In this document: positions 50,853 through 59,862 of the stretch, in pieces
Numbering within the stretch: position 1 is the first letter of the stretch
Layout of the letters: every line of letters begins with the position of its first letter
NCBI RefSeq assembly: GCF_039535785.1
Contig: NZ_BAAAXV010000012.1
Coordinates: 434,001-498,000, forward strand
Length of the DNA: 64,000 nucleotides
Reading direction: 5' to 3'
Origin: Nonomuraea helvata
GTDB lineage: Bacteria; Actinomycetota; Actinomycetes; Streptosporangiales; Streptosporangiaceae
Position numbers and translations under genes: made by a program
The notes under the pieces: generated by a model
Databases searched by the model: none
What the model saw: only the letters and a program-made list of their open reading frames with translations
Told to the model about the DNA's origin: nothing

Positions 50853-51707
50853 ATGGAACGATGGGATTTGGGCGGCGACCTGAGCGTCGCGAGGATCGGG
50901 TACGGCGCAATGAAGCTGACCGGCTGGCCGAAGGGCGACCGGCCCAGCCGGGAAACAGCCCTGGCCATCCTGCGCCGGGCCGTGGATCTCGGCGTGAACC
51001 ACCTCGACACCTCGCACTATTACGCACGCGACGGGGTAGCGGCCAACGAGTTGATCCGAGAGGCACTGCATCCCTACCCGGACGACCTGGTGATCGTGAC
51101 CAAAGTGGGGGCACTGGTCGAGGGCTCCGACCTCGCCCTCCCAGCAGATGAAAAGACCGGCCTCACCCCCGACAACCTGCGCCGTGGCATCGAGGCGAAC
51201 CTGCGCACGCTCGGCGTGGACCGCCTGGACGTGGTGAACCTGCGGATGGGCGACCTGGACCGCAGCCAGACACCGCTGGCCGCACCCCTGGAGACCTTGC
51301 TCGCGCTGCGTGATGAGGGCCTGATCCGCCATCTTGGCATCTCCAACGTCAGCGCCGCTGAGTTCACCGAAGCCCGCAAGATCGCGCCGATCGCCTGCGT
51401 CCAGAACCTCTACAACCTGTCCCGGCGCGATGACGACCCCCTCATCGACGCCTGTGCGGAGGCCGGCATCGCCTACGTCCCCTTCTTCCCGGTCGGCGGC
51501 TTCCAGCCGCTCACGGCGGAGCACCTGAACGCCGTCGCCGCCCGCCACCGCGCCACCGTGCCGCAAGTGGCCTTGGCCTGGTTGCTGACCCGATCTCCGA
51601 ATATTCTGCTCATCCCCGGCACCGGCTCACTGGACCACCTCGAAGAGAACATCGCCGCCGGCGAGCTGAGGCTGAGCACGGAAGACATCGCCGAACTCGT
51701 CGGGTAA
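50853..51707 (+). CDS. Aldo/keto reductase
   Basis: A 284-residue NADPH-dependent oxidoreductase with a TIM-barrel fold. Catalytic-type residues are in NHLDTSHYYARDGVAANELI (D and Y of the tetrad) and DDLVIVTKVGA (K); the cofactor end reads SPNILLIPGTGSLDHLEENI. It begins MERWDLGGDLSVARIGYGAM, typical of this family. I take ATG 50853; GTG 50847 and 50841 are in frame with an AGGTGG nearby. It stands alone, between Tn3 and IS5 debris. Confidence 0.88.
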   Translation: MERWDLGGDLSVARIGYGAMKLTGWPKGDRPSRETALAILRRAVDLGVNHLDTSHYYARDGVAANELIREALHPYPDDLVIVTKVGALVEGSDLALPADEKTGLTPDNLRRGIEANLRTLGVDRLDVVNLRMGDLDRSQTPLAAPLETLLALRDEGLIRHLGISNVSAAEFTEARKIAPIACVQNLYNLSRRDDDPLIDACAEAGIAYVPFFPVGGFQPLTAEHLNAVAARHRATVPQVALAWLLTRSPNILLIPGTGSLDHLEENIAAGELRLSTEDIAELVG

Positions 51708-51818
51708 GGACGGGCCATGGTGGACACTCCCGGCACCGCCTGACGGGCGCAGGAACCTCGTGACGGCTGACGCCAGAACGGCCTGCCACCTGTGAGGCAG
51801 CTACCTGGCATGGCGCGG

Positions 51819-52326
51819 TCACGCGACTGGGTCACGGAGCCGGATGCGGATCGAGGCGATGTCGAGAATGCCCTGGTAAATGCGCTCGCGCTTGTCGAAG
51901 CGGGTGGCCACGGCGCGACGCTGGCGGAGATTGTTGACGCAGCGCTCGACGGTGTTGCGCTCCTTGTTGCGGTCTCGGTCGAAGGCTGGTGGCCGTCCGC
52001 CCTGGAGCCGAGTCTGGCGCGGTTGGCCTGCTGGTCCTTATTGATCGGGATAACCGGCTTGGTGCCGCGTTGGCGCAGGTAGAACCGATTGGCGCGGGAG
52101 GAGTCGGCATTGTCGGCCGTGGCGCGGGCCGGGCGGGTACGGGGCCGCCTGAGGCCGCGGCGCAGAATCCGGATGGACTTCATCAGTGGGATGAAGCCCG
52201 GGCAGTCGGTGTGCTGGCCAAGGCTGGTGAGCCCGGTGATCGGACGGCAGCGCCGGTCGGCGACCAGATGAATCGTCGTAGACAGGCCGCCCCGGGAGCG
52301 GCCCAGCGCCTCCCGACTCGCCGTCA
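51819..52326 (-). pseudogene. IS5-family transposase, degraded
   Basis: The 5' part reads EALGRSRGGLSTTIHLVADR, ITGLTSLGQHTDCPGFIPLM and NRFYLRQRGTKPVIPINKDQ. A later frame gives RPPAFDRDRNKERNTVERCV, FDKRERIYQGILDIASIRIR and ends at TGA 51819. This is the second half of an IS5-type DDE transposase with at least one frameshift; the N-terminal half is cut off where the HxlR gene begins. It belongs to a different subgroup from the intact IS at 36421. Confidence 0.72.
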
Positions 52327-52340
52327 CCCGTTTGTGGTCT

Positions 52341-52682
52341 TCATCGGTCCTCGTCGGCCAACGCGGCCGCCCATTCGCCGGACCATCGGACGAGCGGGCG
52401 TAGCGCCCGGTAGGCGCCGCGGCCCAGCTCGGTGAGGCGGTAGGCGGTGTCGGGCTGCTGTTCGACGATCCCGGTGTCGAGCAGTTCGGTCAGTCGCTGT
52501 CGCAGGACACTGGACGACATGTTGTCGCAGCGTTGCTGAAGTGCCCGGAAGCCGAGCGCACCGTGTTGCAGTTCCCAGACGATGCGCAGATTCCATCGGC
52601 GTCCGAACAGGTCGAGCGCAGCCATCAAGGGACGTCCGGTGCTTGATCCGCGGACCGGTCTTCCGGGCTTCGGCGCTGCCAT
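52341..52682 (-). CDS. HxlR-family transcriptional regulator
   Basis: A 113-residue winged-helix protein: LMAALDLFGRRWNLRIVWEL, FRALQQRCDNMSSSVLRQRL, TELLDTGIVEQQ and YRLTELGRGAYRALRPL are the canonical HxlR blocks. The conserved N-terminal cysteine common in redox-sensing members is absent. ATG 52682 is used; the frame opens 15 bases earlier. It is divergent from the flavin oxidoreductase at 52786 (103-bp gap), which it probably regulates. Confidence 0.88.
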   Translation of the reverse strand: MAAPKPGRPVRGSSTGRPLMAALDLFGRRWNLRIVWELQHGALGFRALQQRCDNMSSSVLRQRLTELLDTGIVEQQPDTAYRLTELGRGAYRALRPLVRWSGEWAAALADEDR

Positions 52683-52785
52683 GATGTCGCCTCCCACCTC
52701 TTCTCAGCGCTTCGGTTTCCGATACAGTAACGCCCTGCCGGTGATTCTGTTTCCGAAGCACATGGGAGAACGGGGAGAGTCGAGG

Positions 52786-53817
52786 ATGACTGTGCTGTAC
52801 ACGCCGCTGTGCGAGCGGCTGGGTGTCGAGCTGCCGATCGTTCAGGCGCCGATCGGCTCCGCTGCGGCACCGCAACTGGTTGCAGCGGTCGCCGAGGCCG
52901 GCGGTCTCGGCATGCTGGCGTTGACGTGGCGCGGACCCGAGCAGGCACGCCACGACATCGGCCTGGTGCGCCGACTGACCGGGAGGCCGTTCGCCGCCAA
53001 CCTGGTGCTGGACTTTCCGGTGGCAGACACGCTCTCCGTCTGCTTGGACGAAGGCGTGCCGATCATCTCCACCTTCTGGGGTGATCCCGCGCAGGTCAGC
53101 CGACAGATCCATGAGGCGGGAGCGCTGCACATGCACACGGTGGGCAGCGTGGCGGAGGCCGTCGCCGCCGCTGATCACGGCGTCGACGTCATCGTCGCCC
53201 AGGGCTGGGAAGCCGGCGGCCATGTGCGCGGCACGACCACCACGATGGTCCTGGTACCGGCGGTTGTCGACGCGGTGGGTCCGATTCCCGTCATGGCCGC
53301 GGGTGGTATCGGCGACGGTCGCGGAGTCGCCGCCGCGCTGGCCCTCGGCGCACAGGGCGTGTGGCTCGGTACGCGTTTCGTGGCCACCGTCGAGGCCTTC
53401 ACCCACGATGCGTACCGGCAGCATGTCCTGAGCGCCGCAGCCGAGGACGCCACATACACCCATTGTTTCGACGGAGGATGGCCCGACGCGCCGCACCGCG
53501 CCCTGCGCAACGAGACCCTGCAACGGTGGGAGAAGGCCGGATCGCCTCCGGCGCCGCGGCGGCCGGGCGAAGGCGACACCGTCGCCATCGACGCCGCCGG
53601 CCGGACCCACCACAGGTACGAGGATCTGATGCCGCTGCCCGGCATGACCGGTGACGTCGCCGACATGGCTCTTTACGCTGGACAGTCGGTCCAGTTGGTC
53701 CACGATGTACGTCCGGCAGGGCAGGTGGTCCGTGACATCGCGGCGCAGGCCGCCGCCGCATTCGAGCAGCTGGGCCACGCGACGCGGCATGTCGCGGATC
53801 GAGCGGAACAGCGATGA
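52786..53817 (+). CDS. Nitronate monooxygenase/2-nitropropane-dioxygenase-like flavoprotein
   Basis: A 343-residue FMN-binding TIM barrel: GVELPIVQAPIGSAAAPQLV, AVAEAGGLGMLALTW, VDVIVAQGWEAGGHVRGTTT (the GxEAGGH flavin/active-site motif), IPVMAAGGIGDGRGVAAALA and LGAQGVWLGTRFVATVEAF. Members oxidise nitronates or act as enoyl-type reductases. ATG 52786 follows GGGGAGAG. Regulation by the divergent HxlR protein is likely. Confidence 0.88.
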   Translation: MTVLYTPLCERLGVELPIVQAPIGSAAAPQLVAAVAEAGGLGMLALTWRGPEQARHDIGLVRRLTGRPFAANLVLDFPVADTLSVCLDEGVPIISTFWGDPAQVSRQIHEAGALHMHTVGSVAEAVAAADHGVDVIVAQGWEAGGHVRGTTTTMVLVPAVVDAVGPIPVMAAGGIGDGRGVAAALALGAQGVWLGTRFVATVEAFTHDAYRQHVLSAAAEDATYTHCFDGGWPDAPHRALRNETLQRWEKAGSPPAPRRPGEGDTVAIDAAGRTHHRYEDLMPLPGMTGDVADMALYAGQSVQLVHDVRPAGQVVRDIAAQAAAAFEQLGHATRHVADRAEQR

Positions 53818-53952
53818 ACGACGTTGGTCGTGTCCTGTCAGCATCGTCAACGCCTGCCTCCGTGACGGCGCGGCGGGAGCCTGACGGTCGTCCTGGACGA
53901 TTGCACGAATGGAGCTTTCGGCAAGCGCAGTGTCCTGTTGAGGTCCACCGTT

Positions 53953-53997
53953 AGGTCGGGAGGCCCGCAGGTGAGACCTCTCCGAGCCACCCGACCT
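53953..53997. repeat. Inverted repeat downstream of the flavoprotein gene
   Basis: AGGTCGGG (53953-53960) pairs with CCCGACCT (53990-53997) around a 29-base loop that is itself partly self-complementary. It could be a terminator-like structure for the 52786 gene or the scar of a lost element. The rest of 53818-54002 shows no gene. Confidence 0.3.
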
Positions 53998-54002
53998 TAG
54001 CG

Positions 54003-54179
54003 GGTTCCTACGGAGTGCCGGTCGTGCTGGCCAGCGGAGACAACACCGCATGCAAGGAGTTCAGCGAGCTCGTGCCGCAGGCCGTAACCATGCTGGTGAA
54101 GTGGGCTCTGGGCCAGAACGCCGCCGATACGTTGCATCCGGGAGAAGCCTGGAATCGCCTGCGGCAGGGTGCGGCCTAG
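54003..54179 (+). pseudogene. M55 D-aminopeptidase, C-terminal remnant
   Basis: The frame ending at TAG 54177 reads GSYGVPVVLASGDNTACKEF, SELVPQAVTMLVKWALGQNA and ADTLHPGEAWNRLRQGAA. This fits the end of M55/DppA-type D-aminopeptidases (GVPV.L.SGD....E......P......VK.A.GR.AA..L.P..A...I). The zinc-binding N-terminal half is missing. Confidence 0.6.
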
Positions 54180-54345
54180 GCATTGCGGCCGCACACAAAT
54201 GCTCCGCCGGCGTCCGTTCCTGAGGCGATGGATGTCGAGGTGGACATGCATCAGCCGCGTGCGGCGGACCGCGCCGCACGCGGCCCGGGAGTCTTCAGGC
54301 ACGGCAGCACTTTGGCGTTCAAAGCGAGAAGATGGCGGCCGCTTA

Positions 54346-54906
54346 CGGGATCATCCAGCTGATGGTGCTGTTCGGGCGGAGTCCCCCGCATCGGGCGCCG
54401 CGCGTGGACGGAAGCGCCAGGTCCGGTGCGGACACCGCGGTCATCCGGTCGACGCGGCAGCTGCGCCAGTCGTCGCAATCAAGGTCGTAGGCGAGGAGAT
54501 GCCGGCGCCGCCCGGAGGCGACCAGGTGGTAGGGCTCGACCCGCCTCCGTCGTACCTCGCTACCGGACAAGTAGTCGGAGCCGGCTTCGACCTCGTCGCG
54601 GCAGGCTCTGACCAGCGGCATCAACACCACGGCGGCGTCGACCGGCGCGCGCACTTCGTGGCGCAGCCGGGTGGGCAGCACCCGGTCGAGCTTGGCCAGC
54701 GCCCGCAGCGCGGCGTCACTGGCGCCGGCGCTCGCGCCACCCCGCCGACGAAGACGCGATACCGGTGGCGATCGCCTCCTCGTCGTCGAGCAGCAGCGGC
54801 GGCAAGTCGTGCCCCGGTCCGGACCTGGCGCTGCTGCAACAGCCCGAGCGGGGTGAGCACCCGCTCCGTCGTGCCCCGCTTGTCACCGCTTGCCCGGTCC
54901 ATATGA
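54346..54906 (-). pseudogene. YafY-type HTH/WYL regulator with deletion and frameshift
   Basis: Pieces found in order on the minus strand are ERVLTPLGLLQQRQVRTG (start of the helix-turn-helix), then LPPLLLDDEEAIATGIASSS, then VLPTRLRHEVRAPVDAAVVL, EPYHLVASGRRRHLLAYDLD and CDDWRSCRVDRM. Homologues have some 45 more residues between the first two pieces, so the recognition helix has been deleted, and the frame changes near 54740. The WYL ligand domain is recognisable, but its end is lost. Confidence 0.65.
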
Positions 54907-55052
54907 CCCGCTCTGTCAGAGAGGGCGGACCGATTCTGTCCGCCAGGGATCAAAGAATTCACCCTCAGAGAGCTCCCAGTAACTGACCGCCTCGCCTACT
55001 GGCAAGATCGCGGCGACGCTGGCCTCACTTCCCATGACGACGATAGCGCGCA

Positions 55053-55520
55053 TCAGTCACATGCCTTCGAGGTCTTCGGAAGAGCGAGCACCGCCACCGC
55101 CCCGGCGGCCACGACGCCGGCGCAGACCCCGAACGCCAGGGCATACCCGGAGGTCGGCGCGCCGGTGTGGGCCGCGGCCAGGGTGGTCAGCGCGGCCAGG
55201 CCGAGCGAGCCGCCGACCTGGCGGGAGGAGTTGAGGATGCCGGAGACCAGCCCCGCCTCGCCGGGGCCGACTCCGGCCGTGGCGATCAGGGCGATCGGCG
55301 CGGAGGTGAGGCCCATTCCGCCGGTGATGAGCAAGCCCGGCAGGACAATTCCGGTGAGCAGGCCGCTTTCGGGTGTGTTGGTGGCCTGCCAGGCGAAACC
55401 CGCAGCCGAGATCAGCGCGCCTGCGACCAGCAGCGGACGCAGGCCGACCCGGCCGGCCAGCCGCGGCGTGGCCTTGGATGCGACGATGATGGCGAAGGTG
55501 TGCGGCAGGAACGCCAGGTG
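55053..55520 (-). pseudogene. MFS exporter, C-terminal remnant
   Basis: The frame gives HLAFLPHTFAIIVASKATPR, PLLVAGALISAAGFAWQATN, GLLTGIVLPGLLITGGMGLT and GPGEAGLVSGILNSSRQVGG, the second half (about five helices) of a DHA2-type drug exporter. At about 55520 it is joined to the start of a transposase, so it has no promoter or start of its own. Confidence 0.75.
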
Positions 55521-55722
55521 CCAGCGCCAGATCCACCAGTGTCTTGACCGGCCCTTCGGTGCATAACACCGCCTCGGCCAGCTCGAACAGCTCATCACCG
55601 CGCGCGCTCAGGCACCCGTAGAACGCCTGCCGGAACCGTGACAGAGCGGCCACGCCGTCGCTGTCAGGGTGGATTTCGCAGCTATCGGTTCGCGTAGCCG
55701 TCACGCATGCCAGAGTGGACAT
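55521..55722 (-). pseudogene. Transposase N-terminal remnant (IS701-like)
   Basis: VAALSRFRQAFYGCLSARGD, ELFELAEAVLCTEGPVKTLV and DLALAPG resemble the conserved N-terminus of IS701-type transposases common in Streptomyces and relatives (..L..FR...Y..L..R.DALFEL.DA.L...GPV..L..L.L.PEHRRGH). The sequence breaks off just before the HRRGH step, where the MFS remnant begins. The 55732-56007 gap upstream has no gene. Confidence 0.6.
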
Positions 55723-56007
55723 CGCGGTCACCGCCTCGCCTCGGAAACTCTTACACGAGCCCGAAGATGAGATGGTGACCGTCTCACGTCACGGCGACAC
55801 GCCGTACCCAAACAGCAACAATCCGCTAAACGGCGAAACGTTCGCATCGTCACGATCTGCGACGTTTATGCAGATCAGAGGTTAAATGGCAAGTTTAGCG
55901 CCTGTTGCGAAAGTGCTGGGCACACTCGCTGGTGCGTCTGACCCCGTTGCGGCGTTGTGTCGGTGTGACCTCGTAGACTCCCCGGCCACGTCGTCGAAGG
56001 GATTGCC

Positions 56008-56607
56008 GTGGAAGACCCGACAGGTATCGCAGCGCTGACCAAGATCCTTCCTTCAGATCTCGGCGCGGACGAGGAAATCGACTGGTCGGCAGCAGAGGCG
56101 CGGTGGGGCACGCGATTCCCGCGTGACTACATGGCCTTCATGTCCATCTATGGCGCCGGCTCGTTCGCCGAGGTCGGCATCCTCATGCCGTTGCCCAAGG
56201 AGTACATCCAGTGGGACCCCGGGACCTTCGAGGAGGAGACGGAGAACGCCCGTGACACATGGGAGATGCTGGGCGGTCAAGAAGGCCTTGACATCGACCC
56301 GAACCACATCCTCGCCTGGGGCATCACTTCGGGCCCCGACATCCTGTGCTGGTTGACCACCGACCCCGACCCCGACCAGTGGCCCGTCCTGGTCTGCGGC
56401 CGACACACCCGCGAGGACTTCACACTCTTCCCCTGCGGCATGGTCGAATTCCTCCGCAAGCTGCTCCTGGACGAGTACGACCCCTACCCCCTCAGCATCG
56501 ACCTGCGTGACGCCTCGCCGCGCTACGTGCACTGGCTCGAAGCACAGAAGCGCTGGAAAGCGGGATTGGACCCCGACTCCGGTTTGCCACGATCAGCCGA
56601 CCACTAG
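56008..56607 (+). CDS. SMI1/KNR4 (SUKH) family protein
   Basis: A 199-residue SUKH-fold protein: IDWSAAEARWGTRFPRDYMA, FMSIYGAGSFAEVGILMPLP, ILAWGITSGPDILCWLTTDP and WPVLVCGRH are characteristic. Many SUKH proteins are immunity factors that neutralise polymorphic or contact-dependent toxins in the cytosol. No toxin gene is adjacent, so it is an orphan. The GTG start at 56008 is in a good position. It is convergent with the next membrane-protein gene, overlapping by 15 bases. Confidence 0.83.
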   Translation: MEDPTGIAALTKILPSDLGADEEIDWSAAEARWGTRFPRDYMAFMSIYGAGSFAEVGILMPLPKEYIQWDPGTFEEETENARDTWEMLGGQEGLDIDPNHILAWGITSGPDILCWLTTDPDPDQWPVLVCGRHTREDFTLFPCGMVEFLRKLLLDEYDPYPLSIDLRDASPRYVHWLEAQKRWKAGLDPDSGLPRSADH

Positions 56608-56988
56608 TTCACATGCTCCAGCGCAGCGAAGAACCCGAACGCCAGACCTGGCCAGCTGCCTGCTCGCGGATCGGTCACCACGGTCCAGACAGATGAAGAG
56701 CAATCCGACGGTCAGGACGGCGACGTTGGTCCTGCGGGCGACCGCGAAGGCTCCGGCTCTAGGGAGGGATCCGCGGCGCGTGGCCAGCCGACGGAGCTTG
56801 GCGTACCAGTAACCCGCTCCCTCCAGCAGGACGAGCGCGAACAGCGCGAAGCCCACGCCGTTCGCCGCTGTCACCGGAAACCCGACGACGCCGAAGCAGA
56901 TCACCGCCTGCAGCGTGATGTTGAGCAACTCGAGCCACGTCAGCGAACGCAGCCGTTGCCGCATCCAGGAGCGGGAGCGGTGATTCAC
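56593..56988 (-). CDS. Small membrane protein, C-terminus probably frameshifted
   Basis: 131 residues with three hydrophobic stretches: LELLNITLQAVICFGVVGFP, GVGFALFALVLLEGAGYWYA and NVAVLTVGLLFICL. No named family. After FICLD the frame becomes polar (RGDRSASRQLARSG), while another frame gives DPRAGSWPGLAFGFFAALEH, a fitting fourth helix that ends in VN at the SUKH stop. A one-base change near 56680 and a truncated end are likely. Confidence 0.55.
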   Translation of the reverse strand: MNHRSRSWMRQRLRSLTWLELLNITLQAVICFGVVGFPVTAANGVGFALFALVLLEGAGYWYAKLRRLATRRGSLPRAGAFAVARRTNVAVLTVGLLFICLDRGDRSASRQLARSGVRVLRCAGACELVVG

Positions 56989-57209
56989 CTACCGACTAGG
57001 GGTCTCAGTAGCTAACGAGCAGAATCCAACGAACCCGCTTCTGACCTGCGGTGAGGGTAGTGCTCAGTGCTGAGGAGGAAGGAGGAGCTGCGCCCTGACT
57101 GTGGCGTTGAGAGCCTGATCCCGCGAGTTGAGCGAGATCAGAGCTCCTGGTGCAGGGCGGCGTACTCGTCGCGGGCCTGTTCGACGGCGTCGAGATGGCG
57201 CTGGGCCTT

Positions 57210-58133
57210 CTAGTGTTCTGCGAGGGCGCGGTAGATGCTGGCGAGGGAGGGGTTATGGCCCTTGCGCTTGCCGGTGGGGATGATCAGGTCCTTGCGGATC
57301 TTGTCAATGGGTTCGCCGGCTGCGCGGCGCCGTAGGACGGTGTGGATCATGTCGTCGGTGATGACGGTGGGGCGGCCTCCGTGGTGGCCCTTGCGGGCTG
57401 CGGCGTCCAGTCCTTCCAGCGTTGCCTCGCGGATGGCTTCGCGTTCGGTTTCGGACATGGCGGCGAAGAACGCGAATAGCATCCGGCCAGGCCCAGCCGG
57501 GTCGTAGATGCCGGAGAGCGGCCCGGCGAGCATCTCCAGGACCAGACCGTGCGCGGTCAGATGGTCGGCCAGGGCGGTGAGCTCTGCGGCATCGCGCCCC
57601 AGCCGCTTCATCTCGTAGACCGTCAAGATGACGCGGCAGTGCGGGGCGTGTGCCTTGATCTGCCGGGCGGTCGCGAGAGCCTTCTCGAACTCGGGCCGGA
57701 CCTTGATCCGGGTGGAGACCTTCTCGGCGAAGATCTTGTCGCGGCCGATGCCGTGCGCGGCCAGCGCGTCGAGCTGGGACTGCAGCTCCTGGGTGAGGGA
57801 GGAGCAGCGGGCGTAGCCGATGCGAATGTCGGCGGTCCGGGCGTCGGGGTCGACCGGGGCCGGCGGCGGGGTACCGTGCCGCCAGGGCCGGCCGGGTCCC
57901 CGGTCGGTGGGGGTGAGTACCCGCAGGTGCTTGGTCAGCCGCGGCACTTTGGTGAACCGGCCGGTGTGATAGCTGCCGGCGACCGCCCCCGACCGTGCTC
58001 GGCAGGGCGAACCGGCTTCAACGCCGCAGCGCGGGCACGGGTGGTGTTCCACCTCATCGGCGTCGCGGGTGTTATTGTCCGCGGACTCGGCGGCGGGATC
58101 CGAACGTTCGCGGGGGCGTGAGGCGTCGGCCAT
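57210..58133 (-). CDS. Serine recombinase (resolvase/invertase), interrupted by TAG
   Basis: A 307-residue serine recombinase. The N-terminal ~95 residues carry a Cys cluster (CPRCGVEAGSPCRARSG), a small zinc-binding-like extension not found in classic Tn3 resolvases. The catalytic domain follows: IRIGYARCSSLTQELQSQLD (nucleophilic serine), RVILTVYEMKRLGRDAAELT, and then GRMLFAFFAAMSETEREAIR (helix E). The C-terminal helix-turn-helix reads IDKIRKDLIIPTGK. It ends at TAG 57210, yet the same frame continues in coding style (KAQRHLDAVEQARDEYAALH) to TGA 57138, as if a CAG had become TAG. Enough remains for activity. Confidence 0.88.
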   Translation of the reverse strand: MADASRPRERSDPAAESADNNTRDADEVEHHPCPRCGVEAGSPCRARSGAVAGSYHTGRFTKVPRLTKHLRVLTPTDRGPGRPWRHGTPPPAPVDPDARTADIRIGYARCSSLTQELQSQLDALAAHGIGRDKIFAEKVSTRIKVRPEFEKALATARQIKAHAPHCRVILTVYEMKRLGRDAAELTALADHLTAHGLVLEMLAGPLSGIYDPAGPGRMLFAFFAAMSETEREAIREATLEGLDAAARKGHHGGRPTVITDDMIHTVLRRRAAGEPIDKIRKDLIIPTGKRKGHNPSLASIYRALAEH

Positions 58134-58471
58134 GCCCGAACCCTCTCACAAACATTTCTCACAACATGAGGGATCGACCACTTGCGTGAGACCAGGTTTT
58201 GAGGGGGATTCGAGGGCTTGCCGGTTCGCCGTCACGCTGGTGGATAGTGGTCAGTTGGATGGCCAGAGCGGAGTGATCTGGGGTGCCGTCGAAGCCGGTC
58301 AGCCAGGTCCGCGCCGAACTCCAAGCCGTGTTTGTGGGCTACGTGGCTTGCGGTGACGGGGCCCTGTCGAGGCCCTGTCGAGCCCTTCGAGCGCTGTCGC
58401 GCCACCCTGAATGGTTCAGCTTTATGCCGTGCCCGTTGCAATAGTGTGTGACGCACAGTATTGTGTGCCAT
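58134..58471. other. Gap between recombinase and PadR gene
   Basis: No gene is seen. 58200-58220 has a G-run (GAGGGGGATTCGAGGG) that may be a worn transposon end, but no matching inverted copy was found. 58445-58470 holds TGTGTGACGCACA and TATTGTGTGCCA, a near-palindromic AT-richer block directly at the PadR start, suitable as promoter and operator. Confidence 0.35.
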
Positions 58472-58810
58472 GTGCACGATGACGATGAGCTGCTTGCCAC
58501 CCATCTCCAGGAGCTGCGGCGGGGCACCGTCGTCCTGGCCTGCCTGCTCATGCTCGACCGCCCCGACTACGGCTACGCGCTGCTCGACCGTCTCACCCGG
58601 GCGGGCCTCGCCGTCGACGCCAACACCCTCTACCCCCTCCTGCGCCGCCTGGAGAAACAGGGTCTGGTGACCAGCGACTGGAACACCGAAGAATCCCGGC
58701 CGCGCAAGTTCTACCGCACCAGCGACAGGGGCGCCGCGCTCGCCGCCGCGCTCAGTCGCGACTGGGACGAGCTCGACACCGTACTCCGCTCCCTGAAAGG
58801 CGCGTCATGA
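58472..58810 (+). CDS. PadR-family transcriptional regulator
   Basis: A 112-residue winged-helix repressor: LATHLQELRRGTVVLACLLM, YGYALLDRLTRAGLAVDANT, LYPLLRRLEKQGLVTSDWNT and PRKFYRTSDRGAALAAALSR. I choose GTG 58472 (MHDDDELLATHL), where homologues begin; GTG 58448 is also in frame. No ribosome site is obvious, so the message may be leaderless. It overlaps the HAAS membrane gene by 4 bases, the usual PadR-membrane-target arrangement. Confidence 0.87.
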   Translation: MHDDDELLATHLQELRRGTVVLACLLMLDRPDYGYALLDRLTRAGLAVDANTLYPLLRRLEKQGLVTSDWNTEESRPRKFYRTSDRGAALAAALSRDWDELDTVLRSLKGAS

Positions 58811-59838
58811 CCACTACTGCCACCACCAACACGCTCACCGACCGCTATGTCGCGGCGGTCCTGCGCCACCTGCCCGGAAGCCGGCGAAGCGGGAGCCGGC
58901 GATCCGAGGACCAGCGGCCCGAGGACCAGCGGCCCGACATCGACATCGAACGCGAGCTGCGGGCCTCCATCGCCGACGCCGTCGACGGCCGGGTGGAGGC
59001 CGGCGCCGACCGGGCCGAGGCCGAGTTCGCGGTGCTCACCGAGCTCGGCGACCCGGCGCGGCTGGCGGCCGGTTACGCGGACCGTCCGCTCCAGCTCATC
59101 GGCCCCGCGCTCTACCTCGACTACACGCGATTACTGACCGCCCTGCTCGTGACCATCGTGCCCGCCGTGGCCGTGGCGGTGGGGCTCGTGCAGGGACTGC
59201 GCGGGGCGGGCGCGCTCGACCTGATCGGCGACACCCTCGGTGCGGCGCTCACCACCGCCACGCACCTGGTCTGCTGGACCACGCTGTTGTTCGCGACCAT
59301 CGAACGCGTCGCCGGACGCGTCACCGGAGGCGCCGCGGGACGCCGCACGCCCGCCAGGCGCTGGACGCCCGACGCGCTCCCCGAGCCACCCACCCGCCGC
59401 GCCCGCTACGGCGAGCTGATCATCTACACCGTCGCGATGGTCCTGTTCACCACCCTCATCCTGCTCTCCCCGGTGATCAGCACCGAGACCGACGCGCACG
59501 GCGCCCCCATCGGCGTGTTCGCGCCGTGGCTGTGGCAGACCGGCTTCGTGTACGCGTTCATCGCCCTGGTGACCCTGAACCTCGCCGTCGCCTACGCCAA
59601 GCACTACGCCCGGTGGAGCGTTCCGCTCGCCGTGGCCGGGACACTGGTCGAGATCGCCTGCCCAATCGCGCTGCTCTGGCTCGCCGCCGGTGACCGGTTG
59701 CTCAACCCCGGCTTCACCCAGGCCGCCGCCTGGCCGCAGAGCGCAACCACCTGGATCAACACCGCGCTCATCGTCGTGTCCGCCCTCACGATCGTCTTCG
59801 CCGTCATCGACGGCATCGCCCGAGCCACGCGTCGCTGA
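58807..59838 (+). CDS. HAAS-domain membrane protein
   Basis: A 343-residue protein. Residues ~40-95 form a HAAS-type helical domain (IERELRASIADAVDGRVEAG, AVLTELGDPARLAAGYADRP), which recruits partners. Six hydrophobic segments follow (TALLVTIVPAVAVAVGLVQG, IIYTVAMVLFTTLILLSPVI, FVYAFIALVTLNLAVAYAKH and others). Such proteins are usual partners and targets of PadR repressors; function unknown. A 15-base tandem repeat (EDQRP twice) occurs at 58907-58936. Confidence 0.8.
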   Translation: MTTTATTNTLTDRYVAAVLRHLPGSRRSGSRRSEDQRPEDQRPDIDIERELRASIADAVDGRVEAGADRAEAEFAVLTELGDPARLAAGYADRPLQLIGPALYLDYTRLLTALLVTIVPAVAVAVGLVQGLRGAGALDLIGDTLGAALTTATHLVCWTTLLFATIERVAGRVTGGAAGRRTPARRWTPDALPEPPTRRARYGELIIYTVAMVLFTTLILLSPVISTETDAHGAPIGVFAPWLWQTGFVYAFIALVTLNLAVAYAKHYARWSVPLAVAGTLVEIACPIALLWLAAGDRLLNPGFTQAAAWPQSATTWINTALIVVSALTIVFAVIDGIARATRR

Positions 59839-59862
59839 ACCCACACGAATCAGGAGACCGGC

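Noticed and set aside
58200..58220. G-rich stretch as a Tn3 terminal inverted repeat
   Set aside because: No matching inverted copy was found at the other transposon debris, so the call cannot be supported.
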